Below, in pieces: positions 34,496 to 45,545 of a stretch of 64,000 bases of DNA. Positions within the stretch are counted from its first letter, which is position 1; every line of letters starts with the position of its first letter. Made by a program: the position numbers and the translations under genes. Below the pieces are notes generated by a model. The model saw only the letters and a list, made by a program, of their open reading frames with translations, was not told the DNA's origin and ran no database searches. Origin of the DNA: Bicyclus anynana (Eukaryota; Arthropoda; Insecta; Lepidoptera; Nymphalidae); assembly GCF_947172395.1 (NCBI RefSeq), contig NC_069093.1, forward strand, positions 9,707,561 to 9,771,560, written 5' to 3'.

Positions 34496-34894
34496 GGTTG
34501 GTCTGGTGGTAGGTACTAGGCCGTGGCTAATTACTACCCTACCGGAAAAGACGTCATCATTCATCATCATTATTAATCTATATTCGGCTCACTGCTGAGC
34601 TCGAGTCTCGTGTCAGGATGAGAGGGATTAGGCCAAATAGTCCACCAAGCTGGCCCAATGCGGATGGGCAGACTTCACACTCGCAGAGAATTAAGAAAAT
34701 TATCTGGTATGCAGGTTTCCTCACGATTTTTTCCCTTCATCGTTTGAGACACGTGATATTTAATATCTTAAAATGCACACAACTGAAAAGTTGGAGGTGT
34801 ATGCTCCGGACCGGATTCGAACCCACACTCTCTGGAATAGAAGGTAGAGGTCATATCCACTGGGCTATCACGGCGGAAAAGACGTACCGCCAAG
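34496..34894 (+). repeat. SINE family A fragment interrupted by SINE B
   Basis: 34496..34554 (GGTTGGTCTGGTGGTAGG ... CCCTACCGGAAAAGACGT) and 34875..34894 (GGAAAAGACGTACCGCCAAG) are one SINE A body. The 11-bp word GGAAAAGACGT is duplicated on both sides of the inserted SINE B, which is a target site duplication. Confidence 0.85.
34555..34874 (-). repeat. SINE family B, full length, inserted with target duplication
   Basis: CATCATTCATCATCATTATT tail, then the reversed body, ending in the reversed tRNA-like head CACTGGGCTATCACGGC. Flanked by GGAAAAGACGT at 34544..34554 and 34875..34885. Confidence 0.9.
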
Positions 34895-35001
34895 TCTGCC
34901 AATCCGCATTGGGCCAGCGTGGTGGACTATTGGCCTAACCCCTCTCATTCTGCGAGGAGACTCGAGCTCAGCAGTGAGCCGAATATGGGTTGATGACGAT
35001 A
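34895..35001 (+). repeat. SINE family B, 3' half
   Basis: GCCAATCCGCATTGGGCC, GAGGAGACTCGAGCTCAGCA and GCCGAATATGGGTTGATGA follow directly on the SINE A remnant. Confidence 0.85.
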
Positions 35002-35089
35002 ATAGGATCAGCACTTTCTGCGACACACAAACATACATACAAAAGCACTACCAATAGTTCAGGTAAGTTAAAAATAGTTATTTGTTTTG

Positions 35090-35440
35090 AACGTATTAAG
35101 CATTCACGGGCCGCCGAATAACAGTACAACGTATTAGCGCACGGCGCACGTACGCTACGGGGCACGTCGCTTTACAACCTGTCGCACAAATATTTATCCA
35201 CATCGCATTTACGTGTGACCGCGCGGAATCGTAATCAGCTTTGATTGGAGTCGGTGCCTGGGAGACTAATGATCGCTTTGTCACATGCCCCGTTCCCTTG
35301 TGGATCACTTGAATCTGCATAGGACTACACGCTCGCTTGTATGTGAGTAAGGCGTTTGTTTAGGTCTCACGGTGGATTTGAAGCGAAACACTGGCTGTAT
35401 GGTGGCGATTGTATGTAGTGAGGTGCAGGCGTAGCGTGCC
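35090..35440. other. CpG-rich unique island in intron 1
   Basis: Unlike its surroundings the stretch is rich in CG dinucleotides (GCGCACGGCGCACGTACG, GACCGCGCGG) and matches no repeat in the window. The minus-strand frames here (34968..35165, 35096..35320) show no known domain. It could be an internal promoter, an enhancer or an unknown exon. Confidence 0.4.
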
Positions 35441-35532
35441 TTTGAGGGGTCCTATCTATATAGGCCCTTGAGTATCAAAATTTGTTTGAGGGGACAAATA
35501 AAAATGCGTGCTTAAAAAAATATTCAATATTT

Positions 35533-35862
35533 GACGGCCTCCGTGGCGCAGTGGTATGCGCGGTGGGTTTACAAAACGGAGGTCCTGGGTTCGAACCCCG
35601 GCTGGGCATATTGAGATTTTCCTAATTAGTCCAGGTCTGGCTGGTGGGAGGCTTCGGACGTGGCTAGTTACCACCCTACCGGCAAAGACGTACCGCCAAG
35701 CGATTTAGCGTTCCGGTACGATGCCGTGTAAAAACTGAAAGGAATGTGGATTTTCATCCTCCTCCTAACAAGTTAGACCACTTCCATCTTAGAAAGCATC
35801 ATCACTTACCATCAGGTGAGATTGTAGTCAAGGGCTAACTTGTAAAGAATAAAAAAAAAAAT
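35533..35862 (+). repeat. SINE family A, full length
   Basis: GACGGCCTCCGTGGCGCAGT, GGTCCTGGGTTCGAACCCCG, the complete body and AATAAAAAAAAAA tail. This is the clearest family A copy. Confidence 0.92.
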
Positions 35863-36338
35863 TACAGTGACTTAACCATGTAGGATGTTTACAACTTTAG
35901 GGCGCACGCTTATCCCGGGGAAAAAAGAGGTTTTTTTTTTACTTTTGTCACTTCTTTCTGAAGTAAAACTCTGTAGGCAGTTTTTTATGTTTATTTTTTG
36001 GAAAGCACCAGATTAAGTGAAATTGTGGGTATCGCAATGATATTAATTATACTGTGTGTACTCCTAACGCAGTATTCATGACTAGTTAGAGGGAATATTT
36101 TTTTTTTTAATGACTAATATTTATAGGAAAATTAGTCATTAAAAAAAAATATGACATTTTTTTTAAATAACCTGCGGTAGAGTAGCATCCTAATAAGCTC
36201 CGAGTCTCCTCTTCATTCACTTATATTTTATACTTTCGTTTATTTTTTTATTAATGCTTATATTATGAAAATCACAGAACAAACAACGCTAAAAGCTAAC
36301 GCTTTTATGTAAATAGACTTCTTATTTATCCGTTCTTA
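35863..36338. other. Intron 1, unassigned
   Basis: A small inverted repeat of T and A runs lies at 36095..36150 (TTTTTTTTTAATGACTAATA against TTAGTCATTAAAAAAAAA). 36282..36312 carries the scrap ACGCTAAAAGCTAACGCTTT, also at 61215. Confidence 0.6.
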
Positions 36339-36638
36339 TCGTTATCAACCCATATTTGGCTCACTGCTGAGCTCGAGTCTCCTCTAAGAATGAGAGGGGG
36401 TCTGGCCTTAGTCCACCACGCTGCTGGCCCAATGCGAATTGGCAGACTGCACACACGCAGAGAATTAAGAAAATTCTCTGGTATGCAGATTCACGATGTT
36501 TTGCTTCACCGTTTGAGACACGTGATATTTAATTTCTTAAAATCCACACTACTGAAAATTTGCCACGGACCGGATTTGAACCCAGACCCTCCGGAATCGG
36601 ATATCATCAACGTATCCACTGGGCTATCACAGCTCATA
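36339..36638 (-). repeat. SINE family B, near full length
   Basis: ATCGTTATCAACCCATATTT, GGCTCACTGCTGAGCTCGAG and GTTTGAGACACGTGATATTT, ending in the reversed head CACTGGGCTATCACAGCT. Confidence 0.87.
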
Positions 36639-37492
36639 AAATATCTACTAAATATTTTAAACACAATTAATTTCTTGCAATGTGAAACGTCAAAGGTAAT
36701 GCGAACCTTATAAGTATTCGAATTAAAAGCTTCGAAAGCGGTACTTCGTTCTTCAAGCTAATTAACTTAAGCTAATTATAGCTAAATATATGCTAATTAT
36801 ATGCAAGCTAATTATATGTTTGTATGTGATATAAACAACTAGGGAAATTACACAATTACGCATAAATACCGTGAATTACCTTCTAGCTAATTAAGTTTGA
36901 AGATTCTTAAAAGTTCTAAAGTGCAGAGAGTTTTTAATTGTTTTCGCTGGTTTGAATTACTGAGCGATTAGTTAATTTTTATTTATAATTTTAAATTGAT
37001 TTTAGATTATAACAATGATTTTAGATTTGGCTAATCAGTAATCACTTCCCTACCAGCAAAGATTCGATGATGTTGCTCGCAACCATGTTATTACCTGAAA
37101 TAAAAACGAAATAGATTAGATAAAGGTGTTATATTTGTTACATAACTTATTTTGAAGAATAATAAACACTGCAATATGCTAGTAGATATTTATTATATTT
37201 ATTTTATTGTTATACATATATATATTAAGTAGTATATATCTTAAAGTTATCAAGTGCGATATACGTACCTAAGTATATATTAAAGTATACTAATTGTAAT
37301 ATGATAGAGATTGCTTGTAGCAATCAGGCCACCTTTACATGCTAAATCTTAGTTTAAATTATTTTTAACCGACTTCCAAAAAGGAGGAGGTTCCACGTTC
37401 GGCTGCATGTATGTTTTTTTTTTAATGTAATGTATGTCTTATTTTTTTTTCTGTATATTAAAGTACCTACCTATTTCTTCTTCTTTTTCTAG
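36639..37492. other. Intron 1 with a possible minor first exon
   Basis: On the minus strand 37094..37054 is bounded by tttatttcag and gtaggg. It contains an ATG followed by VASNIIESLL in phase 0, which could splice to exon 2. Similarity to I-BAR N-termini is too weak to call it. 37368..37432 is an ACCGACTTCCAAAAA scrap. Confidence 0.3.
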
Positions 37493-37627
37493 TGCGGATG
37501 TAAAGAAACGGTATTAGAAGAAGAAAGTACTTTACACGAAGGTGTTTACACGACTCGTAATTACATTGCGAAAACTAGACGAACAGATAAACATGGCGAA
37601 AAAATTAGGGTTCCTTCCGAATCCTAA
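37493..37627 (+). other. Unassigned exon-like open segment
   Basis: After a strong acceptor-like tract (ttcttcttctttttctag) 44 codons are open to a TAA: CGCKETVLEEESTLHEG continuing to TRRTDKHGEKIRVPSES. Amino acid composition looks protein-like, not repeat-like, but I recognise no family and see no partner exon on the plus strand. It could be a terminal exon, a retrocopy scrap or chance. Confidence 0.25.
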
Positions 37628-40069
37628 GAAAGTACAAAGAAGAAGTCCATGATAAAGCAAGCCTAACTACCAGGGTCGCATACTTGTAAGTGTTCTGTAT
37701 AATTATGATTTCGCGCCAATGCTGCCTACTTGGTATTTCACTTAGAAAGTGTCGCGGAACAATAGACTAAATGTATTGTTTTAAAAGCCATCAATAGTTG
37801 TCAGTGGGTTGCGAATGGAAACTTGAGCTATTGTATGAATATGGAACCCAATAAGTACCGACAAGTAGGTATATATAAATTACATTGAATGTGTCATATT
37901 TATGTGGACGTATGCAGATTATCATATTATGTAAGTAACTTTATGCTAACTTGCTGAATATTTGTAAGTGGTTTAAATTTGTTTATGTCGTAATAGTTAA
38001 GTACTTTAAACTACATTGCAAGAACAAACTTATGATTAAATACCTCATGGTGAATCTTAGGCCTTTTATAAGAAGGATTGATCCCTATAATGGAACACCG
38101 TCAAAAAAATGCTCATAAATCAAAATAAATATTAATATAATATCTTTAATATATAAATGCGAAAGGTCATTAATCACGAAATCTCGAAAACCGCTCGATG
38201 TACAAAGATGAAAAATTGAGCAGGGAGGTAGTGTATAGTTAGTAAGTATCCGGTAGGAACAGATTTTGCGATAGGGCCGGATTAAAGAGGTCTAAGGGCG
38301 GAAGAAGTCGCGGGCGTCCGCTAGTAACGTAATAAATCAAAATCCTCAATATTTTAATCTTATTAAAAATACATTATGACAAATATTTTTCATAAAACAA
38401 TTAATATTATATAACTATCAACATCTCAGTTAAATCTACGGGGGTCTATTAAATTCATAAGCCCGCCACTTCCTAGAATAAGTAACGGCTAATTAAACTT
38501 AAGAATATAAAACCGGTTTTTACATAAATATGCAAATGAATCCACTTAAATATTAATATTTTAAGTATCAAAAAGTAATAAAATTTGAAACGTAATACTT
38601 TCTAGCTAATAAAAACGCGCCACGGCAAAAATATACTTAATTTTAAGATTTCTCAACGGAACGCCGCATCTGCCGGGAGTGTTACGAAATAGCGAAACTC
38701 CTAATTTGCACTGCAATTTAATATCTACTTCAAGTTTTACAAAAAACTGTACTTACTTATTCATATTTTACACCAATTGTTACATTTTTATGCTGGATTT
38801 ACTTGGCTAATTTAATTCCTTTTCGAAAGGTTTATTTAGGTTTATCACATTATTATTTTAAAGGTAAAAAAAGTTTTTATATACAAAAGTATATAGAAAA
38901 AAAAGAAAGAAAGATTTTTATTTGGCAAACAGAACAAATGAATCAAAAAAAGTATAAATACAATAGAAAATATTAATGTTATGGTCAATTTTGTTAGTAC
39001 CCCAGCTATATCTGAACTATATAGTTAAAAACTATATCTGTGTGTTTTTTGTGTTTATTTGTGTGTTTGTTTGGTGTGTGTATGTCTGCTAATACATAAC
39101 TCTTCCTCTCCTACTGGTATTGGGGCTTCATTCGTCCAATAGATTAAGTATAGCTTATACCCACTATATTATGCTAAAAAAACATTAGTAAGCCAAATAA
39201 ACCATAAAAGAAATCCATTAAATCAAACAGTAAATCAACATTAGGTAAGTATATAAACAAACAAACATTTTAATGACACTCCTAGCCGTATAAGGCATTC
39301 AACAAATACTCAATACGTACGTAAATACATAGTCTATGTGAAATTACTCTACTTGTTTGCATAGTAATAGGATATCAACCCAAAATAAAGGATCGCAATT
39401 TGTGTGTGCAGAGCTCAGACCAATTATAGAAGGACCTGTATCGCAAATAGTTTCAATTTCTGAAAAAAAAACGAGCTTAGATTTATATATCATAAAATAA
39501 ACTTGAAGTTTTTGTCCGTTTATTACACCATTCAACTACACAAAAAAGTTTTTTACGGAGCTCTATAACCGACGAACACAATTACAACTATTTAACATCG
39601 ATTCTATAGAGACAGCTTTTATAATCGCATTGGATCGTTGATAATATACTTTGACAGTAAAGTAACACCTAGCGAGGCAGGTCCTATACAATAGTTGGTC
39701 TGAGGCGCAGAGTCAATACACCATCCAAAAGCGAAACGGGTCGCCATTTTGTTTTTAGTGGCTAATTAAGCAAATATTTCGTATGGAGTGACTAATTTCT
39801 GTTCGCTCAAGATGAGACAAGCGAATCGGGTTCCGTCGGTACGGAATGTAGGCAATTACTTATATGACAATGAACGGTACAAAGACGTAAAGAGGGAAAG
39901 TCGGGTAACGTAATTATACAAGTATGCCACGTTAACAAGACGTGTGACGGATTGCGCGTTGCTTCAACGCCGCGTTCGCGTTTTGGTGATATAAGAGAAT
40001 CAGAATCAGAATCAGAATTGTTTTTTTGAAGTATCAGCAAAGTACTCTACATTTTTGTATTAGAAACTT
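37628..40069. other. Intron 1, long unassigned AT-rich region
   Basis: 38150..38330 is a reversed Helitron-like element (ATATAAATGCGAAAGG ... CGCGGGCGTCCGCTAG). The remaining 2 kb shows no repeat match or gene. Confidence 0.5.
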
Positions 40070-40270
40070 TTAAAGTTTTTCTTTAAGTGTAGGTTTGCTG
40101 ATACTTCTGTCTGCTAGGTGTTGTGGCAAGTTGTTATAAATTTTAGGAGACATGTGTAAGATATTTTTGTTAAATTGCGCTGATAAATGTTTTATGTAAT
40201 GAATTTTATTTTGTCTTCTTGGGTTCTTAGAAAATGTAAACAAGGTTTCATTCAGGGACAAGGACTAGTC
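40070..40270 (-). pseudogene. LINE ORF2 C-terminal fragment
   Basis: The minus strand reads FTFSKNPRRQNKIHYIK, then HMSPKIYNNLPQHL, a pattern (hydrophobic-rich, iYNxLP) seen at the end of many LINE reverse transcriptase proteins. It has no start and no other domain. The exact clade is not clear. Confidence 0.5.
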
Positions 40271-40297
40271 ATATTTTTTCATTTTTTTAAAAGAGCG

Positions 40298-40521
40298 GTG
40301 GCACACGATGCGTTGCGTCGGCAGTGCGGCGACGTAGCGGTGTCGCTGCGTCGTCTTACATAAAAATATTGCGCTCCGGTGCCGCATCGGAGTTGCACGA
40401 GGCGGGGAGGGGTGAATGCGTTGCGACGTCGGAGCGGCACCGCTAAGGTCTATAAGCGTCGCAACATTACTTTATTAACAGACTGACCAACGTTGCGGCG
40501 CCGCACCGCTCATGTGCCCAC
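40298..40521. repeat. GC-rich element with GTGGGCACA-type inverted ends
   Basis: The left edge GTGGCACACGATGCGTTGCG and the complement of the right edge, GTGGGCACATGAGCGGTGCG, are similar. The inside is rich in GCGGCGACG-like words, in contrast to flanking DNA. Probably a MITE. Confidence 0.5.
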
Positions 40522-41239
40522 TAATACGGTGAAATCTTTGCGATGCTTCGCGACTGTGCTACTAATTTTATAGCAGAAGAAGAAGGGCGTGTAAAAGAAT
40601 TCCTCCGGGAAGTGATAAAAGCGTATACAGCTATCTGTCGCTATACCGCTATATACCGTGATAGCCTAGTGGATATGGCCTCTGCTTTCGGCCTTTGCAT
40701 TCTGAGAGGAGACTCGTGCTCAACAGTGACCCGAATATGGTTTTTATGGACAGACAGAAGTCGGGTTGGACTTTGTAAAATAAGTATAGATTAACATGTT
40801 TATTTTAACTTAAGTACCTTTGTTAATATATGAATTTATTTACCTACTAGTTTAATCAAAAAAAGTGTTTTCTTTGCTTTTGCAAACCTTTTTTGCTTCA
40901 TTCCTGTCAAGGGAAAAACGTTAAGAAAAGTTCCTCTGTATCGCCCTCGTCGCCCGGTAGCGGTAATAAGCGTTAATGTAATTTGCACAAATATGAAAAC
41001 GGCTGAGTTTGCCCTTATTAGTGTCTCGCTCCAGAGACGCGTCACCCTTGACACTCTCGTTTGTACGTAATACCGTGATTTTATCTTAAACATAACTAGC
41101 AGACGCCTCGTTGTTTTACTCACGTAGTTAAAATTCCCGTGGGAATAGCGGAGATAAAAAAAAATAATAAAAAAAATACAACCGACTTCATAATCACAAA
41201 AATGTTTCTACTAGCGAAAAATAACATCGTACTATGTGC
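40522..41239. other. Intron 1 with a deleted SINE B
   Basis: 40652..40741 joins a SINE B head (CCGTGATAGCCTAGTGGATA) to its 3' end (GAGGAGACTCGTGCTCAACA) with the body missing. 41098..41160 is a Helitron-like scrap. Confidence 0.6.
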
Positions 41240-41445
41240 TACCCCGCGACCCCCGCACTAGCATGCGCAGTGTTGGCCGACCCCCCATTAGGTGGACTGA
41301 CGACATCAAGCGCGTCGCAGGGATTCGCTGGATGCAGGTGGCTCAGTATCGTGATGTTTGGAACTTTGAAAGTCCCTACAAAAGGCCTATGTCCTGCAGT
41401 GGACATCCATCAACTGATATGATGATGATGATTATTATTATTTCA
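41240..41445 (+). mobile_element. RTE 3' end with (ATG)n tail
   Basis: Plus strand reads MRSVGRPPIRWTDDIKRVAG and IRWMQVAQYRDVWN. It then gives TCCTGCAGTGGACATCCATC and ATGATGATGATT. ORF2 C-terminus of the RTE family with a frameshift after WN. Confidence 0.9.
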
Positions 41446-42892
41446 ACGAAAAACCGTTATTTAGATGATCGTAAAACAAAAAAATCACTGCCATTTAATG
41501 TAAAATAGGGATGATGACAGTTTTTTAAATTGTATATAAATTAAGAGTATACTAATAGTAAAGCAATTTTGTAAAAGTAACAGGGTATCTGCGATCATAA
41601 CTTTCGGAGCTACAGGGATTTAAAGAGTCAGATTTGCGGCGCTGTCGCGGATCCCTGAAAAACGCCCCATACAAAATGGCTCGAACTAATGACGTCATAG
41701 CCAATGTAATGATCGTTAGATTTGTATGGGCGTTCAAACAAAATTACTAATATCTTTGTTATTTGTGCGTTTATGCTTATAGTTCATTTATTAAAAAATG
41801 TCACATTTAATGTAAGGAAGCTAAAACTGTATGAATTTTCATCTAATTACGATAAAATATTTTTAATAGATTTTGAAATTTTATAATCTCATTTATTTTG
41901 CAAATATCCAGACAATCTTTGCTTTTTATGTATAAATTAGTTAACATTGACACTATTTACCCGAATGTATCATAAAAATCAATATATTCAAACCTAGTCA
42001 TCATCCCCATTACGTAGTCAAGATAAATTTGTTGAAAAACCTATGTCAGATAATCACAATTACGAAAATATGATGAAAAACGATGTAGTGACTTACTATT
42101 TGAATGGCACACTGAGTTACATAATTTTAGAGTTAGCGACAAAGTCTAGGACCCTTAAGTCACCACTTAAGTCAACCTGTGTGAGTTTAGTTACCTTAAA
42201 TGGGTAGTTTTTTAAAATGTATGTAACAAAGTTATATAATTACACTGTTTCACACAGAAATTCACAAAACTTTCACAATTTTCAAATCACGCTCCTACAT
42301 AAGTTCATATAAAAATACAAAACAAAACAAAAGTAAAAACCTAGGCAATTTTTACTTTCCGGCGGATTCACGTAAAACTTTTTCGTTTTCCGTAAATACC
42401 CCGATTAAAAGGACGAAAAAACAATGTTTATTGTTATCTCACAAAAGAGGTTTGGTGTGAAGGCGGCTTATAAAATTTAACCTTTTTTACCCGTGTGGTC
42501 AGATTGGTTACGTTTGTCAAGTTTCTTTTTTTTTGGGAAATTTTAATTGCTCATCAAATAACAACACACTAAATGCAATAACAATAATTCCAACATTTGG
42601 AGTTCATGTTATCCTTACCGGGAATCGAACCTGAAATGAAATCCCCGTATCCGTGGCAATACAGGTTCCTGATACATTATAGAATACCAACTTGACGTAG
42701 AGCTTTAGCTTCTTTTGCGTCACAACGCATACATTTGTGATGATAAATCTTAGGTCCACAAACATTATCATATTATAACACTTTTCTACTGTTACTAAGA
42801 TTAGTACGATTTTTTTATGCTGAATGACAGAAGATATATTTAGAACAGAAGTTGGCAAAATTTATTTACCAGCGACACTTAAGGTAGGCCCA
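41446..42892. other. Intron 1, mostly unassigned
   Basis: 41575..41740 (TTTCGGAGCTACAGGGATTT ... TTTGTATGGGCGTTC) looks like a dispersed insect repeat but has no second copy here. No exon was recognised. Confidence 0.4.
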
Positions 42893-43040
42893 CATATCCG
42901 CTTTGAACGTATCGGAAGGTAGATTCGTGCGATCCGTACAATGCGGATCAGTGGACGCACTTGTATGACTATACAAAGAATACTACGATCCGTTTGATGC
43001 GATGAGCCTGATGGGTGCGATGTGGATGTGGACGCCTACC
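42893..43040. mobile_element. Small MITE with GGTAGGC inverted ends (148 bp)
   Basis: GGTAGGCCCACATATCCGC at the left is matched by GGTAGGCGTCCACATCCAC on the other strand at the right. The inside has repeated GATCCG words. Non-coding. Confidence 0.65.
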
Positions 43041-43511
43041 ATTAATCTCAATTTTTAAAAACCGAACATCTATTAAGTGGGAAATAGGGATGAGAATCTA
43101 TATAAAAAATAGGAATGAGATTAGGCAAAAAAGGTCTACGATTTTATCTAAGAAAAAAAGCAAAGTAAAATGAAACGTGACAAACGAAAATAATTTAATA
43201 TAACATAACATATCAATTTAATATAACACCTTATAACCAAGGCAGACGGCGACATCAAGTCGATTCTCTATACCAGGCCATTTGTTACCCAATGTAGCTA
43301 AACAAACGACGAAACATATCTGAGACAATTTCAATTAAATTAGAGCAGAGAAATTCATTCTACATGAACGAAATTAGGGTAATTTAATATGTTTTTTTTT
43401 TAATATTACTAATATTCTCGTTACCCTCCAATACATCTGAAAGGCTGCCTTTTGTAGGTATACTACTTTTTACTCGTATTCTTTATATCTTATTTTTTGT
43501 TTTATCTTTTT
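43041..43511. other. Intron 1, unassigned
   Basis: Nothing recognised. Confidence 0.5.
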
Positions 43512-43914
43512 AAAGGAGATGGTCCAAAATTGTATGGAGCCCAGGATCAGTCATTGTACCCTGGCGCAAATAAAAGAAAATATTTTTTTAAACATTTTTT
43601 TGATTATACAAATCTACGAATTTACTTTAATTCTTTCGAAATAATATTTATTAGAAATGCAACACTAGTATACGTAATAATGGCGAATAATTAATGACGT
43701 TTTCAATGTAGTAGTCGATTTGACGTTTGCTGTCAATTGTCACGTCATAGTTGCTTTAAGGGCGTCATCTTGACTTATTTAAAAAAATTAGGTTTAAATT
43801 TTAATTATTTTGTTTTTATTTAGTTACTTATTTAGATTTTAATAAAATCCTTGTATTTTTTAAATTTTAATGATACGGGGTACAAGAGTGGACCTGAAAT
43901 GGACCATTTCCTTT
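43512..43914 (+). mobile_element. MITE family T, copy 1 (about 400 bp)
   Basis: The ends AAAGGAGATGGTCCA and TGGACCATTTCCTTT are inverted repeats of 15 bp with one mismatch. The body (ATGGAGCCCAGGATCAGT, GACGTTTGCTGTCAATTGTC, GATACGGGGTACAAGAGTGG) matches the reverse complement of 55786..56089. Confidence 0.85.
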
Positions 43915-45179
43915 GTATAATCTATTTGTACAACACAAATAAAGAGTGTAAATAAATAAAGATTGTGTTGACACATTAGGCCAGCAGACGGCGATCAAAC
44001 CCATGATGACCTTTCGATGAGTCTGCCTGCTATACCGTGGAGCTATTGAGGTTCGAGTTAAAAAATGCGCAAGTTTTCACGCCTACACAATTTCTTCCAT
44101 AAAGATTTACCCAGAGATAAAGTTAAACCTTGTCTATTTTTGTTACATTTCTCCAATGATATTTCGCAGAAGGAGTCATTTTCACGTCAATTTGCCGCTT
44201 CAGTTGAGAGCTAAAAACAAAGTCTATCGTAGCGTTAAATAACTTGAAATGACAGATAAAAATATAAAAGTTTCAATTGGTAACAAATTGTGAAGTAAAA
44301 TTCGCGTTTTCTTTTTATTTACACTAATAGTGTTGTAACATAAAATGTTTAGATTTTTTGTTAAATTATCTAGATTCTAGAGTTTACGAAATTACGAACA
44401 AGGATATTTTAACAAAGTGATTTTCTCTACCTAAAGTAATAGATTTATTTTAAAAACCTGACATAAAGGAGAAGGAAAAAATGTGAAATCGTTAATACTT
44501 ATACCTAATTTACTAGTTTCATTCGTTAGTTCTTATTTAATTGTTTATTTAATTTGTTCTTGTGTATTTAGATAGTAAGCTATCATATTTCGATACTGGG
44601 CTTGCAGGCGTTTACAAATTGATGCAGGCGACTCAAGGCCAATTGAAATCGTCTCCAAGTTTTGCCGTCTATGCCCTATAACATGCATCTAAGGCCTGAT
44701 TAATGTTGATATTACGAGCATAATGATGATAACGATTACCAAAACAATGAGAGTTTTCGCCTAGACCATGGTGATTTTATAAAATGGAGTTTTACACCCG
44801 TTCATTGGCTTTAGAAGGTTATGCTTTTGTAAAAGAACAAGCGGACGCCAGCGTCTTAGCTCTCTCTTAGACCTTCTTTAATCCGGCCCAGTGGCAAAAT
44901 CCGTTCTTAGCGGACATCTACTAACTATAAACTGTCCCCCTGTCAATTTCATCTTTGTACGCCAAACGTTTTTCGAGATTTCGTGATGAGTGAAGAGACC
45001 TTTCACTTTTATGTATCTAGCGATCACTGGCTCTTACTCTATATTGTAGGTACATACGTCCTTAGTAAAATATCGTTGGTGGAAAAACTAAAAGTATATA
45101 AAGCAAAGTTTTTCCAACATTTTCGCAGTGCCTCTATCTGTGAAGCAACCGTCTCCAACGAGCGTGTGTCTAAACGCTA
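43915..45179. other. Intron 1 with a Helitron-like scrap
   Basis: 44838..44985 shows CAAGCGGACGCCAGCGTC and TTTAATCCGGCCCAGTGGC, related to 38258 and 12950. The rest is unassigned. Confidence 0.5.
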
Positions 45180-45320
45180 GCCGGACTGGCAGCTACAAAT
45201 AAGTTTCCAGTTGTGTTGTCGCTGCGTTGGTCGTGTGCCAATCACGTGCCCCCGTCTAGTAATTTTGTCCAATCACGTCCACTGCTGCCGTACTTTTATT
45301 CAGTTTAAGCTACACAGCAT
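45180..45320 (+). promoter_or_regulatory. Possible promoter-like island: two CCAATCACGT boxes and an initiator-like site
   Basis: CCAATCACGTG at 45238..45248 and CCAATCACGTCC at 45269..45280 are spaced 31 bp apart. They are followed by TTATTCAGTTT at 45297..45307, which resembles the arthropod initiator TCAGT. The stretch is GC-richer than its surroundings. No transcript start can be shown from sequence alone. Confidence 0.3.
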
Positions 45321-45410
45321 AGATAAGCCGTGCAAAATGTCAAACTGTTTTATTAGTTTTATGGCTTTAAACTTTTGTGATAACCGTACAGGGGTGTAAT
45401 CACTATTATT

Positions 45411-45545
45411 AAATACTAGCGGACGCGCATGACTTTGTTCGCGTGGAATTCAGTTTTCCACAAATCGGGAACCATGGATTCTTCTAGGATGAAAATCTAT
45501 TTCCATTCAAAATTTCAACCAAATCGCTTGAGTAGTAGTGTGTGA
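45411..45545. mobile_element. Helitron-like element, truncated
   Basis: ACTAGCGGACGCGCATGACT, GTTCGCGTGGAATTCAGTTT and CAACCAAATCGCTTGAGTAG: the CTAG edge is present, the other edge lost. Confidence 0.62.

Noticed and set aside
35533..35610. tRNA gene suggested by A-box and B-box sequences
   Set aside because: The sequence continues into a SINE body with an A-rich tail, and many mutated copies exist. The cloverleaf pairing was not convincing, so it is a tRNA-derived SINE head.
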